Origin: Micromonospora tarapacensis
GTDB taxonomy: Bacteria; Actinomycetota; Actinomycetes; Mycobacteriales; Micromonosporaceae
Reading direction: 5' to 3'
DNA: 64,000 bases
Assembly: GCF_019697375.1 (NCBI RefSeq)
Contig: NZ_JAHCDI010000003.1
Coordinates: 248,001 to 312,000 of the forward strand
The stretch's first letter is position 1. Every line of letters begins with the position of its first letter. Shown here piece after piece: positions 1 to 6,552 of this stretch. The notes below the pieces were generated by a model. That model did no database searches and had not been told where the DNA came from. It saw nothing but the letters and a program-made list of their open reading frames with translations. The translations under genes were made by a program, and so were the position numbers.

Positions 1-211
1 ACGTCACCAGGGCGCGCTTACCGATGCTGGCCTGCGCCACGGCCCGGTCGTAGGTCAACCAGGCCAGGTCGGCGGCCGCCGTCCGATCGCCCTGGGCATC
101 CCGGACGTGGCGGGCGTACGTCAGGGCGAGCAGTTTCGCGCGGGGCGGCAAGGACGACTCCCAGACCGCGTCCTGGTAGACGTCGGCGTGCCAACGAGCC
201 GGGGCCGTCAT
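1..211 (-). CDS. Hypothetical protein, 3' part outside the window
   Basis: The minus strand from an ATG at 211 reads 70 codons without a stop to the window edge, giving a protein-like sequence that begins MTAPARWHADVYQDAVWESS and continues through LPPRAKLLALTYARH. The competing frame with a stop at 18 is Arg/Pro-rich and looks like a shadow. Proteins with this kind of N-terminus in actinobacterial mobile elements often carry a helix-turn-helix further on, but that part is not visible here. It lies downstream of the terminator at 281-314, so it is probably a separate transcription unit from the operon to its right. Confidence 0.6.
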   Translation of the reverse strand, partial: MTAPARWHADVYQDAVWESSLPPRAKLLALTYARHVRDAQGDRTAAADLAWLTYDRAVAQASIGKRALVT

Positions 212-280
212 CGGCCACCCGCAGCGTGTCGTGGGTGTGCGGTACGGTGAGGCTTCACATTTGGTCCTTCGGGATCGTTG

Positions 281-314
281 ACGGCGCGGCACCTCTGACC
301 AGGTGCCGCGCCGT
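281..314 (-). terminator. Strong hairpin ending the 11-gene operon
   Basis: A perfect 14-bp inverted repeat (281-294 pairing with 301-314) surrounds a 6-base loop. It lies about 20 bases beyond the last gene of the leftward operon (stop at 333). There is no long U tract, which is normal for high-GC actinobacteria. Confidence 0.65.
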
Positions 315-332
315 TGTTGTGGGTGGGCAGGG

Positions 333-512
333 TCATGCGGCCCTCGTCTTGGGGCGCAGGGCCTCCAGCAGCACCCGGCGGTGCTCTCTGATGTCATTGC
401 TGGGCCGCGGTTTCGGTGCCGGCAGCGGCGGCGGCGCGGTCTGCTCGGCGGCGGCCGTGTCCGGGTCGCCGTAGCGCTCGCTGAGGACCTGGGCGAGACG
501 CGCGTCAGACAT
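333..512 (-). CDS. Small hypothetical protein (59 aa), last gene of the element operon
   Basis: The frame starts at ATG 512, overlapping the stop of the upstream gene by 8 bases (ATGTCTGA), with GGAGGTGA just upstream as ribosome binding site. The product begins MSDARLAQVLSERYGDPDTA, has a Pro/Ala-rich middle, and ends in a basic helix (REHRRVLLEALRPKTRAA). No domain is recognised. The overlap and the good ribosome site make translation likely. A strong hairpin follows at 281-314. Confidence 0.6.
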   Translation of the reverse strand: MSDARLAQVLSERYGDPDTAAAEQTAPPPLPAPKPRPSNDIREHRRVLLEALRPKTRAA

Positions 513-723
513 GGGTCACCTCCAACTGGTCGAGCAGGCTCGGCCCGTCCTGCGCGTCGACCGGCAGGGTCGAGGCGGTCGACGCAGCAGCGAGGCGGCG
601 CGCGATGGCACGCCGCTTGCGCCAGCAGCCGGCACCGACGCGGCGAGCGCGGGACACGGGCGTGATGCACGGGGTGTCGCAGTCCAGGCAGGGCACCACC
701 GGCAGGTCGTCAGGCCGGTCCAC
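505..723 (-). CDS. Small Cys-pair protein (72 aa)
   Basis: GTG at 723 is chosen because GAGGAG lies about 8 bases upstream and it overlaps the previous stop by 14 bases. An ATG at 786 would lengthen the overlap and add a low-quality tail. The product contains PCLDCDTPCITPVSRARR then a Cys about 12 residues on, which looks like a small zinc-binding knuckle, followed by basic residues (WRKRRAIARR). The function is unknown. Short C-x2-C proteins of this kind are frequent in actinobacterial integrative elements. Confidence 0.6.
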   Translation of the reverse strand: MDRPDDLPVVPCLDCDTPCITPVSRARRVGAGCWRKRRAIARRLAAASTASTLPVDAQDGPSLLDQLEVTHV

Positions 724-1774
724 CGTCGGACTCCTCGGGGGGTGTGTGGTCGGGGCACAGACCGCTGTCCGGGTCGGGAGTGGCACCGCAGGGGGTACGT
801 CCGGTGGGAGGCAGCCACGGGCAGGCGGGCGGGCCGCCGGGGTGCGCGTCGATGGCCATCCGCGTGAGACCGGCGAGCATGGCGGTGGTGAGCGCCGCCG
901 CGTCGCTGCCGTCGACAGGGACGGACGAGAGTCCGGATCTGCCGTAGGTGGGGCTGGAGTGGGGGTGGTCGTACCAGGTGCGGTTGTGCCAGTCCGTCCA
1001 CCGCAGATGGAAGTCGTCCTCCCGCTCCTGCCGGATCGACGGATCGGTGAGGCCGGGCGAGTACGGGCCCCGGGTCAGCTCAGAAAGCCGTGCCAGAGGG
1101 GTGGTGTGACCGCCGTAGTGGCCCAGCTTGCTGCGGACGGTGTGGATCAGGCGGCGTCCTACCAGCGACGTCAGCACGGGCACCAGGCGGTCCGCGGCGA
1201 TCCCACCGAGCACGCGGTCGATCCCCGCGAGCGCACCCTCGGCGGACGGGTACGCGCGGCGGGCGACGACGTCGACGAGAACCTGCCCGTCGAGGGTGAT
1301 CGCGTGGACGTGGTACGGGGCGCCCCAGTCGGTCAGCCCGTACGCGGCGATCAGCACGGTGTCGGGGTCGTCGAGGACGTCGCCGGCCCACGCCACGGCG
1401 GCCGCACGCAGCCGCAGCCACGATGGCCGGGCCGCGGCGGACCGTTCGGTGACGACGCAGCCGGCGCACAGTCGCCGGCCACGATCGATGAACTCCAAGG
1501 GGTCGGGTCTGGTGGCCGCGCACCGGGCGCAGGTCCGTGCGGCCGTCCAAGCGGCCTGCCGGCCCGGCGACAGCGCTGGCAGCGGCGTCGACGCGGTGAT
1601 CTCGTACAGGTCGGTGTGCTTGTTGCCGTGGTAGAACAGCGTCGCTGCCGGCTTCTGGCCCTCGGCGGGGCGGCGGCGCAGACGCCGCAACATCGTCACG
1701 GTGGCCAGGCCATCGGGGATCTCACCGACCCGGTACAACGGCCGGCCGGGGTTGAGCTTACGACTGGCGGTCAT
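710..1774 (-). CDS. Hypothetical zinc-ribbon protein (354 aa)
   Basis: The start at ATG 1774 overlaps the upstream stop by 4 bases. After an N-terminal segment ending in a basic stretch (TMLRRLRRRPAEGQK), residues about 80-110 contain two Cys pairs (CARC and CAGC) about 20 residues apart, a likely zinc ribbon. A mixed alpha/beta region (AGDVLDDPDTVLIAAYG, VHAITLDGQVLVDVVAR) follows. The C-terminus has further Cys residues (PACPWLPP, PCGATPD, LCPDH). It resembles the actinobacterial RRQRL-motif zinc-binding proteins found in mobile elements, but the assignment is from memory. No enzymatic motif is visible. Confidence 0.7.
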   Translation of the reverse strand: MTASRKLNPGRPLYRVGEIPDGLATVTMLRRLRRRPAEGQKPAATLFYHGNKHTDLYEITASTPLPALSPGRQAAWTAARTCARCAATRPDPLEFIDRGRRLCAGCVVTERSAAARPSWLRLRAAAVAWAGDVLDDPDTVLIAAYGLTDWGAPYHVHAITLDGQVLVDVVARRAYPSAEGALAGIDRVLGGIAADRLVPVLTSLVGRRLIHTVRSKLGHYGGHTTPLARLSELTRGPYSPGLTDPSIRQEREDDFHLRWTDWHNRTWYDHPHSSPTYGRSGLSSVPVDGSDAAALTTAMLAGLTRMAIDAHPGGPPACPWLPPTGRTPCGATPDPDSGLCPDHTPPEESDGGPA

Positions 1775-1983
1775 GATGACCCTTCACTCGTGCGGACATG
1801 GGCGCGGATGTACTGGCGGTATCGGCCGGCGTCCGGGCCGGCCAGGACGTGCGGGTTGCCGACCTCGATGAGGCGGCCGGCGGCGCCGAGTTGGGCGCGG
1901 AGAGCGGTGATCTCCTCGTAGGTGCCGACAGCCCAGATCTCCAGGCCGAGGCTGGTGTGGGCGCGAGGCTTGGCGCTAGGCAT
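1771..1983 (-). CDS. Small hypothetical protein (70 aa)
   Basis: ATG 1983 overlaps the preceding stop, and its own stop overlaps the next ATG by 4 bases. The product has a compact alpha/beta look (LGLEIWAVGTYEEITALRAQ then GRLIEVGNP, PDAGRYRQYIRAHV). Similar short proteins with a GT-x-EE-helix and RYR-Y-R pattern recur in actinobacterial integrative elements. No function is known. Confidence 0.65.
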   Translation of the reverse strand: MPSAKPRAHTSLGLEIWAVGTYEEITALRAQLGAAGRLIEVGNPHVLAGPDAGRYRQYIRAHVRTSEGSS

Positions 1984-2299
1984 GGCGGCCGCCGTGCGGC
2001 CACGGCCCGGGAGGCTGGGCGTTGAGGGCGGCGTAGCCGGCGCGGGTGAGCCGGTAGCGCGGCGGGCCTACATGCCGGAGGTGGGCGAGCGCGGCGATCG
2101 TGATGGCCAGGAGCCGGTCCCGGTCGTCGGCGGGCAGCTGCGCGATGGCGTCGGTCACCTGCTGGCCGGGGCAGATGCCGGCGTGTGGGCAGGCCTCGGC
2201 CTCGGTGTGTTCGGCGGCTCCGGCGACCAGGACCGCCAGGGCGGCGCGGTCCTGGTCGAGGCGGGCCACAGTTGCGGGGTCAGGAGTCAGGTCGTCCAC
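1976..2299 (-). CDS. Hypothetical protein (107 aa)
   Basis: GTG 2299 is preferred: GAGAAGGAG lies 5-7 bases upstream and the previous stop is 2 bases away. Any earlier in-frame start gives an Arg/Pro-rich, non-protein-like N-terminus. The product contains EACPHAGICPGQQVTDAI, a possible Cys pair, and ends with a winged-helix-like stretch (GPPRYRLTRAGYAALNAQ) of the kind seen in short helix-turn-helix proteins. This could be a DNA-binding accessory of the element. The resemblance is weak. Confidence 0.6.
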   Translation of the reverse strand: MDDLTPDPATVARLDQDRAALAVLVAGAAEHTEAEACPHAGICPGQQVTDAIAQLPADDRDRLLAITIAALAHLRHVGPPRYRLTRAGYAALNAQPPGPWPHGGRHA

Positions 2300-2301
2300 G
2301 G

Positions 2302-2541
2302 TTACTCCTTCTCGCCGAGGATCCGGGCCTCCAGCTCGCGGGCCGCCTCCTCGATGGCGGTCTCCGGGCGGGCGGCGGCTGGTGCGGTTTCGGGGTGCTG
2401 GGCGTCTCCCGGCCGGCCGAGCTTGCGGCAGGTGGCGCAGGCGGTCAGCTCGGTCCACGGGTCGGCCGGCTCGCTGTCCTGCCGCACGTAGCGGTGCGGC
2501 AGGACAGCGGGCCGGCCAGGGCGGCGGACCGTCCTAGACAC
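2302..2541 (-). CDS. Small Cys-pair protein (79 aa)
   Basis: The start at ATG 2541 overlaps the upstream stop by 8 bases. The product contains one CATC pair in TELTACATCRKLGRPGD, and a C-terminal acidic amphipathic helix (ETAIEEAARELEARILGEKE). No known family is recognised. It is kept because of its tight coupling and credible composition. Confidence 0.6.
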   Translation of the reverse strand: MSRTVRRPGRPAVLPHRYVRQDSEPADPWTELTACATCRKLGRPGDAQHPETAPAAARPETAIEEAARELEARILGEKE

Positions 2542-2851
2542 CGCTGGCCGTGACGGTCAGGCCCAGCAGCGGGGCCAAGCGCTCGACGACGAGGCGGCCC
2601 TGGTCGAGCGGCAGCAGGGTGAGGGGCCCGCCGGCGACCTGTACCGCGAGGCACGCGGCGCGGTCGACGTCGTCGACGGAGACGTGGCCGGGCAGCTGCA
2701 GCTGGGCGGTCACCGAGATGGCGTCGCCCATCGGCAGGACCAGGACGAGCCGCTCCGGGACGCCGCGGTGCACGCCGCCGGTGGCCGGCAGGCTGGGCAC
2801 CTCGGCGTCGCACAGCGCGGGCCGGCACCAGTCCGGGTGTTCGAGCGTCAT
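2534..2851 (-). CDS. Hypothetical protein (105 aa)
   Basis: ATG 2851 forms an ATGA overlap with the stop of the upstream gene. The product starts MTLEHPDWCRPALCDAE, with Cys residues at 9 and 14. Beta-rich repeats follow (RLVLVLPMGDAISVTAQLQL, PLTLLPLDQGRLVVERLAPL). Actinobacteria carry many small proteins with this HPDWC-R--C start, sometimes thought to bind metal. The function is unknown. Confidence 0.65.
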   Translation of the reverse strand: MTLEHPDWCRPALCDAEVPSLPATGGVHRGVPERLVLVLPMGDAISVTAQLQLPGHVSVDDVDRAACLAVQVAGGPLTLLPLDQGRLVVERLAPLLGLTVTASGV

Positions 2852-3351
2852 CGCGACTCCTCGGCGGGGATGCGGGGCAGGACGACGGTGTCGCTGACGG
2901 CCGGGGTGGCCGGCGACACCGGGGAGGGAACGGCGGGCTCCGGGGCGACGGGCGCGGGCGGTAGCCAGGTCTCGTCGTAGGCGGGCCGCTCGGCCAGCAG
3001 AGTGAGGGGCCCGAAATAGTCCACGGCCAGGGCCGGCCCGTACATGAAGCCGCTGACCGGAGCGATCAGGAGAGTTTCGCCGTGGTCGTCGGGCTCGCGT
3101 CGGTAGTGGATGGAATGCAGCAGCGTGCCGTCGGCGCCGCGCCACGTTTGGCCGGGTTCGAGGGCTGGCACGTACGGCTGGATCTCCACCAGCGGGTGGA
3201 AGTGCTCGTCGACGAGCGGCAGGGTGACGATGTCGCCCCGGCAGCCCGGGAGAGTTACCCGCATCTGCAGGTCGCCGTGGGAGACGATCGTCGCCTCGGG
3301 GATCACCAGACGCACGACGGTGCCGGGCGGGGTGCGGTCGTAGGTCGTCAC
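2848..3351 (-). CDS. Hypothetical beta-rich protein (167 aa)
   Basis: The start is GTG 3351, in a GTGA overlap with the stop of the gene before it. Earlier in-frame codons give non-protein sequence. The N-terminal half is beta-rich (GTVVRLVIPEATIVSHGDLQ, RVTLPGCRGDIVTLPL), and the C-terminal 40 residues are Pro/Ala/Val-rich and probably flexible. No signal peptide or motif is recognised. Position 7 of the 11-gene overlapping operon counting from its distal (left) end. Confidence 0.6.
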   Translation of the reverse strand: MTTYDRTPPGTVVRLVIPEATIVSHGDLQMRVTLPGCRGDIVTLPLVDEHFHPLVEIQPYVPALEPGQTWRGADGTLLHSIHYRREPDDHGETLLIAPVSGFMYGPALAVDYFGPLTLLAERPAYDETWLPPAPVAPEPAVPSPVSPATPAVSDTVVLPRIPAEESR

Positions 3352-4106
3352 CGGCCACCGTCCCTGGGCTGCTCGGTGACCTTCACCCTGAGGGCCTTCG
3401 CGTGCTGGCGGGCGGCCGCGCGCAGCGCGGTCCGGGCCTTGGCCTTGCTCCGGCCGCAGTCCACGACGGCCACCTCGCCGCCGCCGGGTCGGTGGGTCAC
3501 CTTCCAGCCGGCCTCGCGGCTGTAGTGGGCTTCCGCCACCGGGTTGTCGTTCTCGGGCCGGTAGATCGTGTCTAGGGTGATCACGGCGTACATGGGCGCG
3601 GAGCGGTCGTACCCGTACTCCACGATGCGGATCTCCGGGGTGCCGTGCGGGCGCCAGGGCGGAGCGATCGCGTCGAGCTGGCACCACTGCTTGATCAGCC
3701 ACGAGTAGTCAGGGCCGGTCTTGTCCGTCCATACCCGGACCGGCGCGTACTGGGTGGCCTGCTCGATGCGTTCGACGGTCTCCCAGCGATTCATGGGTGA
3801 CATGAACTGCCAGCCCGGGGCCAGCCGGTTCGCCTGCGGGCGGGTGTCGTCGCAGCCGGTGCACTGCTTGTTCCCGCCGCAGCTTCGGCAGGTCGGCTCG
3901 TTCTTGAGCAGCACCTCCGTGGCCAGGCCCCGGCGGTGGCGCAGGATCCGCACGACGTTCGTCACCGAGACGCGGTCGCCCAGATCGAAGACCTCCCGGC
4001 GTAGCTGAGACATCGCGTGGTCGACGTCGACGTCGTCGGGCAGGTTCGGCACCTTGGCGTTCGCCTCGTACCGGCGGAGCCAGTCGGTGTCGGTCGTGTG
4101 GGTCAT
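3348..4106 (-). CDS. Hypothetical zinc-ribbon protein (252 aa)
   Basis: ATG 4106 overlaps the upstream stop by 4 bases. Residues about 70-85 contain CRSCGGNKQCTGC, a tight C-x2-C-x5-C-x2-C cluster that should bind zinc. The middle has a WETVERIEQATQYAPVRVW segment and the C-terminus ends in a basic helix (SKAKARTALRAAARQHAKAL) that could contact nucleic acid. No catalytic motif is recognised. It sits directly downstream of the GGDEF gene and is translationally coupled to it. Confidence 0.7.
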   Translation of the reverse strand: MTHTTDTDWLRRYEANAKVPNLPDDVDVDHAMSQLRREVFDLGDRVSVTNVVRILRHRRGLATEVLLKNEPTCRSCGGNKQCTGCDDTRPQANRLAPGWQFMSPMNRWETVERIEQATQYAPVRVWTDKTGPDYSWLIKQWCQLDAIAPPWRPHGTPEIRIVEYGYDRSAPMYAVITLDTIYRPENDNPVAEAHYSREAGWKVTHRPGGGEVAVVDCGRSKAKARTALRAAARQHAKALRVKVTEQPRDGGR

Positions 4107-4711
4107 CGGCGTGCCTCTCGCTGGTCGCGTAGCCGTACCCGGGGCCGCGGTCGGACGGGCTTGTCGTCGAGATCCGGGTCGTAGGTGGCCAGCGCCCCGG
4201 GCGCGAACTTCTTGGCGCGGTACATCGCGGCGTCCGCCTGGCGCAGCGTGAGGGCCAGGTCGCCGATTACCACCGGGGCCAGGCCGACCGTGGCGTGCAC
4301 GCAGATGAGCTCGCCGCCGGGCAACTGCACCGGCCAGTACTGGGGCGGGCCGCCCGGCATCCGGCCGGCCAGCACGAACTCGTCGCCGCCCATCCGGGTG
4401 GCCATCGGGAAGTCGTGGAGACTGTCAGCCACCGCCTTGAGGACGGCGTCGCCGGCGGCGTGCCCGAACTCGTCGTTGATCTCCTTGAAACCGTCCAGGT
4501 CGAGCATCGCGAGCACGTAGCTCGTCTGCGCGAACCCGAACGCGTCCGCCAGGCCCGCTCGGTTCAGCAGGCCGGTGAGCGGGTCACGCCGGGACTGCCG
4601 CTCCGCCTCCTGCAGCAGCCCCACCAGCTCCCGGTTCTGCTGGCGCAGCGTCGCCAGCTGGGCTCGCAGCGTCGCCACCTCGGACCGTCGCACCAGCCGC
4701 GCCGCGTTCAC
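4103..4711 (-). CDS. GGDEF-domain protein, likely diguanylate cyclase (202 aa)
   Basis: GTG 4711 overlaps the upstream stop (GTGA). Residues about 10-42 form a probable coiled coil. Residues about 42-185 are a single GGDEF domain: RDPLTGLLNRAGL, the metal-binding LDLDGFKEINDEFGHAAGD, and an intact MGGDEF at about 107-112. The signature is complete, so it should make cyclic di-GMP from two GTP. There is no membrane segment, PAS/GAF sensor, EAL or HD-GYP partner. The RxxD inhibitory site that normally sits 5 residues before the signature is absent (FPMATRM). The input signal is unknown. It is embedded in the element's operon rather than in a chromosomal signalling locus. Confidence 0.85.
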   Translation of the reverse strand: MNAARLVRRSEVATLRAQLATLRQQNRELVGLLQEAERQSRRDPLTGLLNRAGLADAFGFAQTSYVLAMLDLDGFKEINDEFGHAAGDAVLKAVADSLHDFPMATRMGGDEFVLAGRMPGGPPQYWPVQLPGGELICVHATVGLAPVVIGDLALTLRQADAAMYRAKKFAPGALATYDPDLDDKPVRPRPRVRLRDQREARR

Positions 4712-5169
4712 CGCTCGCCCCCGGACCTGGTGAACGCCACCTCGTCCTCGCGGCCGGTCTGGCCCGGGGCTGGCCACGTTGCCGGGTGGGCCGGGTCCGC
4801 CGGCGGGCTGTCGGCGGCAGGCCCGGTGACCTTGCACCAGATGTGCAGCTGCCAGCCGTGCCACAGCGTGCCGGCGTCGCTGTTGCCCACCCAGTGCCAG
4901 CCGCGGCCGGCCCGGTCGCGCAGCAGCTCGATGTCGAGCTCGTGGTGGACCGTGTCGACGCCGAGCATCACGGCCCACGCGTCGACCGCCGCGGCGGCGT
5001 TGTCATCGAACCGCAGGTTGACGTACCCAATGGACGGGTCGGTCTCGATGATCATTGGGGCGGGCAGGGACTCGGTCACCGTGCGGGCGATCACCCGCAG
5101 CAGGTACGCCCGCTCCGCTGGGTTCTTCCGATGCCTCACGTCGTAGGGCTCCGGTACGATCTGTGCCAT
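4708..5169 (-). CDS. Hypothetical protein, first gene of the element operon (153 aa)
   Basis: The start is ATG 5169 with AAGGAG about 7 bases upstream, the only gene of the eleven with free upstream DNA, so it marks the 5' end of the operon. The product has an N-terminal charged helix (RHRKNPAERAYLLRVIAR), a middle with SIGYVNLRFDDNAAAAVDAW, and a Trp-rich segment (RGWHWVGNSDAGTLWHGW). No family is recognised. Its stop overlaps the GGDEF gene start, so the two are translationally coupled and may work together. Confidence 0.65.
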   Translation of the reverse strand: MAQIVPEPYDVRHRKNPAERAYLLRVIARTVTESLPAPMIIETDPSIGYVNLRFDDNAAAAVDAWAVMLGVDTVHHELDIELLRDRAGRGWHWVGNSDAGTLWHGWQLHIWCKVTGPAADSPPADPAHPATWPAPGQTGREDEVAFTRSGGER

Positions 5170-5215
5170 CTGGGTCTCCTTGATCTATGGCGGGTCAAGA
5201 TCCGGTCTTTTGTGA

Positions 5216-5243
5216 GCCCCCGACCGTGTCCGCGGTCGGGGGC
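5216..5243 (-). terminator. Hairpin between two leftward transcription units
   Basis: A perfect 11-bp inverted repeat (5216-5226 with 5233-5243) has a 6-base loop. It lies just after the stop of the gene at 5251-5541 and before the 11-gene operon, so it probably ends the regulator transcript. A run of four T bases lies on its left side in plus orientation. Confidence 0.55.
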
Positions 5244-5250
5244 CCGCTTG

Positions 5251-5541
5251 TTACGCCGCCCGTTTCCGGGCTGCTCGCGCCTTCGCGCTGGCCAGTGCGG
5301 CCTTGCGCATGTGGGCCCGACGGAGCCGGTCGACGGCGGCCGCGAGGTCCTCGGGCGACAGGACGCCCTCCGGGTCGGCCTGCTGTTCCAGCCGTCGCCG
5401 GCGTCCCTCGTTGGCGGGTCCGAGCGCGGCCGTGCGCTGCTCGCTGGTCGTGCGGGCCCACCGGTGCAGCACGCCGATCGCGCCTGCGAGGCTCCGCTGG
5501 CTCGCGGGTAGGGCTGCAAAGCCCTGGCTCTCGCGGCCCAT
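5251..5541 (-). CDS. Hypothetical protein (96 aa), coupled to XRE regulator
   Basis: ATG 5541 overlaps the stop of the XRE gene (TGATG). The product includes the pattern DPEGVLSPEDLAAAVDRLRR followed by a basic Ala/Arg tail (RKAALASAKARAARKRAA). Short proteins with D-P-x-G-V-L-x-P-E-E/D-x-A and a basic end are widespread in actinobacteria and their mobile elements, usually near regulators. Their function is not established. Confidence 0.7.
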   Translation of the reverse strand: MGRESQGFAALPASQRSLAGAIGVLHRWARTTSEQRTAALGPANEGRRRRLEQQADPEGVLSPEDLAAAVDRLRRAHMRKAALASAKARAARKRAA

Positions 5542-5798
5542 CAGGCGACGCCGGCCTGGTCGCGGTCGGCTCGGAAGGCGTCGCGGGTCTCCGGCTGGAG
5601 GACCCGGATCAGCGCCGCGTGGACCGACGCGCTGGCTCGCGGGGAGTGCCCCAGCTCGAGCTTGGTCACGTACGCCCGGGATACCCGGATGCGAGTCGCC
5701 AGGTCGGCAACCTCGATGCCGCGGTCGATGCGGATCCGCCGGAGGGCGTCCCCATCGATCGGGACGGCCGTGGTCGGTCGTCTGCGGGTCGTCGTCAT
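5541..5798 (-). CDS. XRE-family HTH regulator (85 aa)
   Basis: The start is ATG 5798; an upstream ATG at 5903 would run through the operator region. Residues about 17-70 form a helix-turn-helix of the Cro/C1 type (LRRIRIDRGIEVADLATRIR, VSRAYVTKLELGHSPRASAS). It is transcribed away from the second regulator at 5998, with the repeated GGAACA/TGTTCC boxes between them. This arrangement suggests a repressor pair controlling maintenance versus activation of the element. Confidence 0.8.
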   Translation of the reverse strand: MTTTRRRPTTAVPIDGDALRRIRIDRGIEVADLATRIRVSRAYVTKLELGHSPRASASVHAALIRVLQPETRDAFRADRDQAGVA

Positions 5799-5820
5799 GC
5801 CCGCAGTGTAGGCACGGCTA

Positions 5821-5972
5821 GGAACATCTAGCAACAGGAACAGCCGGGAACAGAAATTTGCATATCGCCACCTGCCGTGAGACGGCGATTCACGTTGATT
5901 CACGTTCGTGACTTAAAACAACCTTGAGGCCAGGGCTCTAGGTGTTCCCTGCTGTTCCTGCGAGACTGTTCC
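5821..5972. promoter_or_regulatory. Symmetric operator array between divergent XRE genes
   Basis: Three GGAACA boxes start at 5821, 5837 and 5847. Three inverted copies (TGTTCC) start at 5943, 5953 and 5967. Pairing outer, middle and inner boxes gives dyad centres at 5896.5, 5897.5 and 5897.5. The two boxes nearest each gene lie where its promoter should be. A tandem decamer (GATTCACGTT, 5887-5896 and 5897-5906) meets exactly at the centre. The box counts and positions are read directly; binding by the flanking XRE proteins is inferred. Confidence 0.65.
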
Positions 5973-5997
5973 CGTGTCGAGGAGAGGCAGCGGTCCG

Positions 5998-6468
5998 GTG
6001 GACGAGTCAACGCGCCGACGGGAGGCGGGGGCGATCGTCCGGCGGGCGAGGCGTGCGCGAAACATGACGATCGACGCGGCCGCCAAAGCGGCGACGGTCG
6101 GGCCGGTCACCTGGCGAAATATAGAAGTTGGTGAGCGCGCCAAGGCGTGGACCTTGGAAAAGGTGGACCGGCAGCTCGGCTGGCCGCCTGGGTCCCTTGA
6201 GCGCTACATCCGTGGCGACGACACCGCGCTGACCGGAATCGACTCGGCGGGCGGCACAAGCTCGGTGGACGATGTCGACCTCGTCCTCAGTCTTGATCTA
6301 CCTGACACCACCAAGGTGATCCTCATTCGGGCCGTCAGGTCGGGTGGCGAGCCGCTCGACGCGATCCTCGCGATGGATCTCGCGGACGCCGACAAGGTCA
6401 CCGCCATCCAGGCGCTGCGCGAGCTGTTCACCCAGCGTTCGGCCGCCACGCCCGCCCGCAGCGCCTAG
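5998..6468 (+). CDS. XRE-like regulator next to the attachment site (156 aa)
   Basis: GTG 5998 is chosen because AGGAGAGG lies about 9 bases upstream; a GTG at 5974 is possible if the mRNA is leaderless. An N-terminal helix-turn-helix is visible (RRARRARNMTIDAAAKAATV, GPVTWRNIEVGERAKAWT, then LEKVDRQLGWPPGSLERYI). A 90-residue C-terminal region has two similar helices (DLVLSLDLPDTTKVILIRAV and DAILAMDLADADKVTAIQAL) that look like an internal repeat, perhaps for dimerisation. It diverges from the XRE gene at 5541-5798 and is the last element gene before the attachment site. Confidence 0.75.
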   Translation: MDESTRRREAGAIVRRARRARNMTIDAAAKAATVGPVTWRNIEVGERAKAWTLEKVDRQLGWPPGSLERYIRGDDTALTGIDSAGGTSSVDDVDLVLSLDLPDTTKVILIRAVRSGGEPLDAILAMDLADADKVTAIQALRELFTQRSAATPARSA

Positions 6469-6552
6469 TTCACCGACCACCCGCTTATCGACTTTGCGCA
6501 CGGATGACCAGCGCTCACCAGCCCGAACCGTACGACGTTCAGGCGCTCCCTG

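Noticed and set aside
18..218. A 66-residue minus-strand frame at the window start
   Set aside because: Arg/Pro/Gly-rich and out of frame with the more protein-like open frame from 211 to the edge.
605..1921. A 438-codon plus-strand frame opposite the zinc-ribbon gene
   Set aside because: Composition is typical of antisense GC-rich DNA, and the minus-strand genes are linked by overlaps and ribosome sites.
5974..5997. GTG 5974 as start of the XRE gene
   Set aside because: It overlaps the last operator box and has no ribosome site, whereas GTG 5998 has AGGAGAGG at a proper distance; a leaderless start at 5974 cannot be fully excluded.
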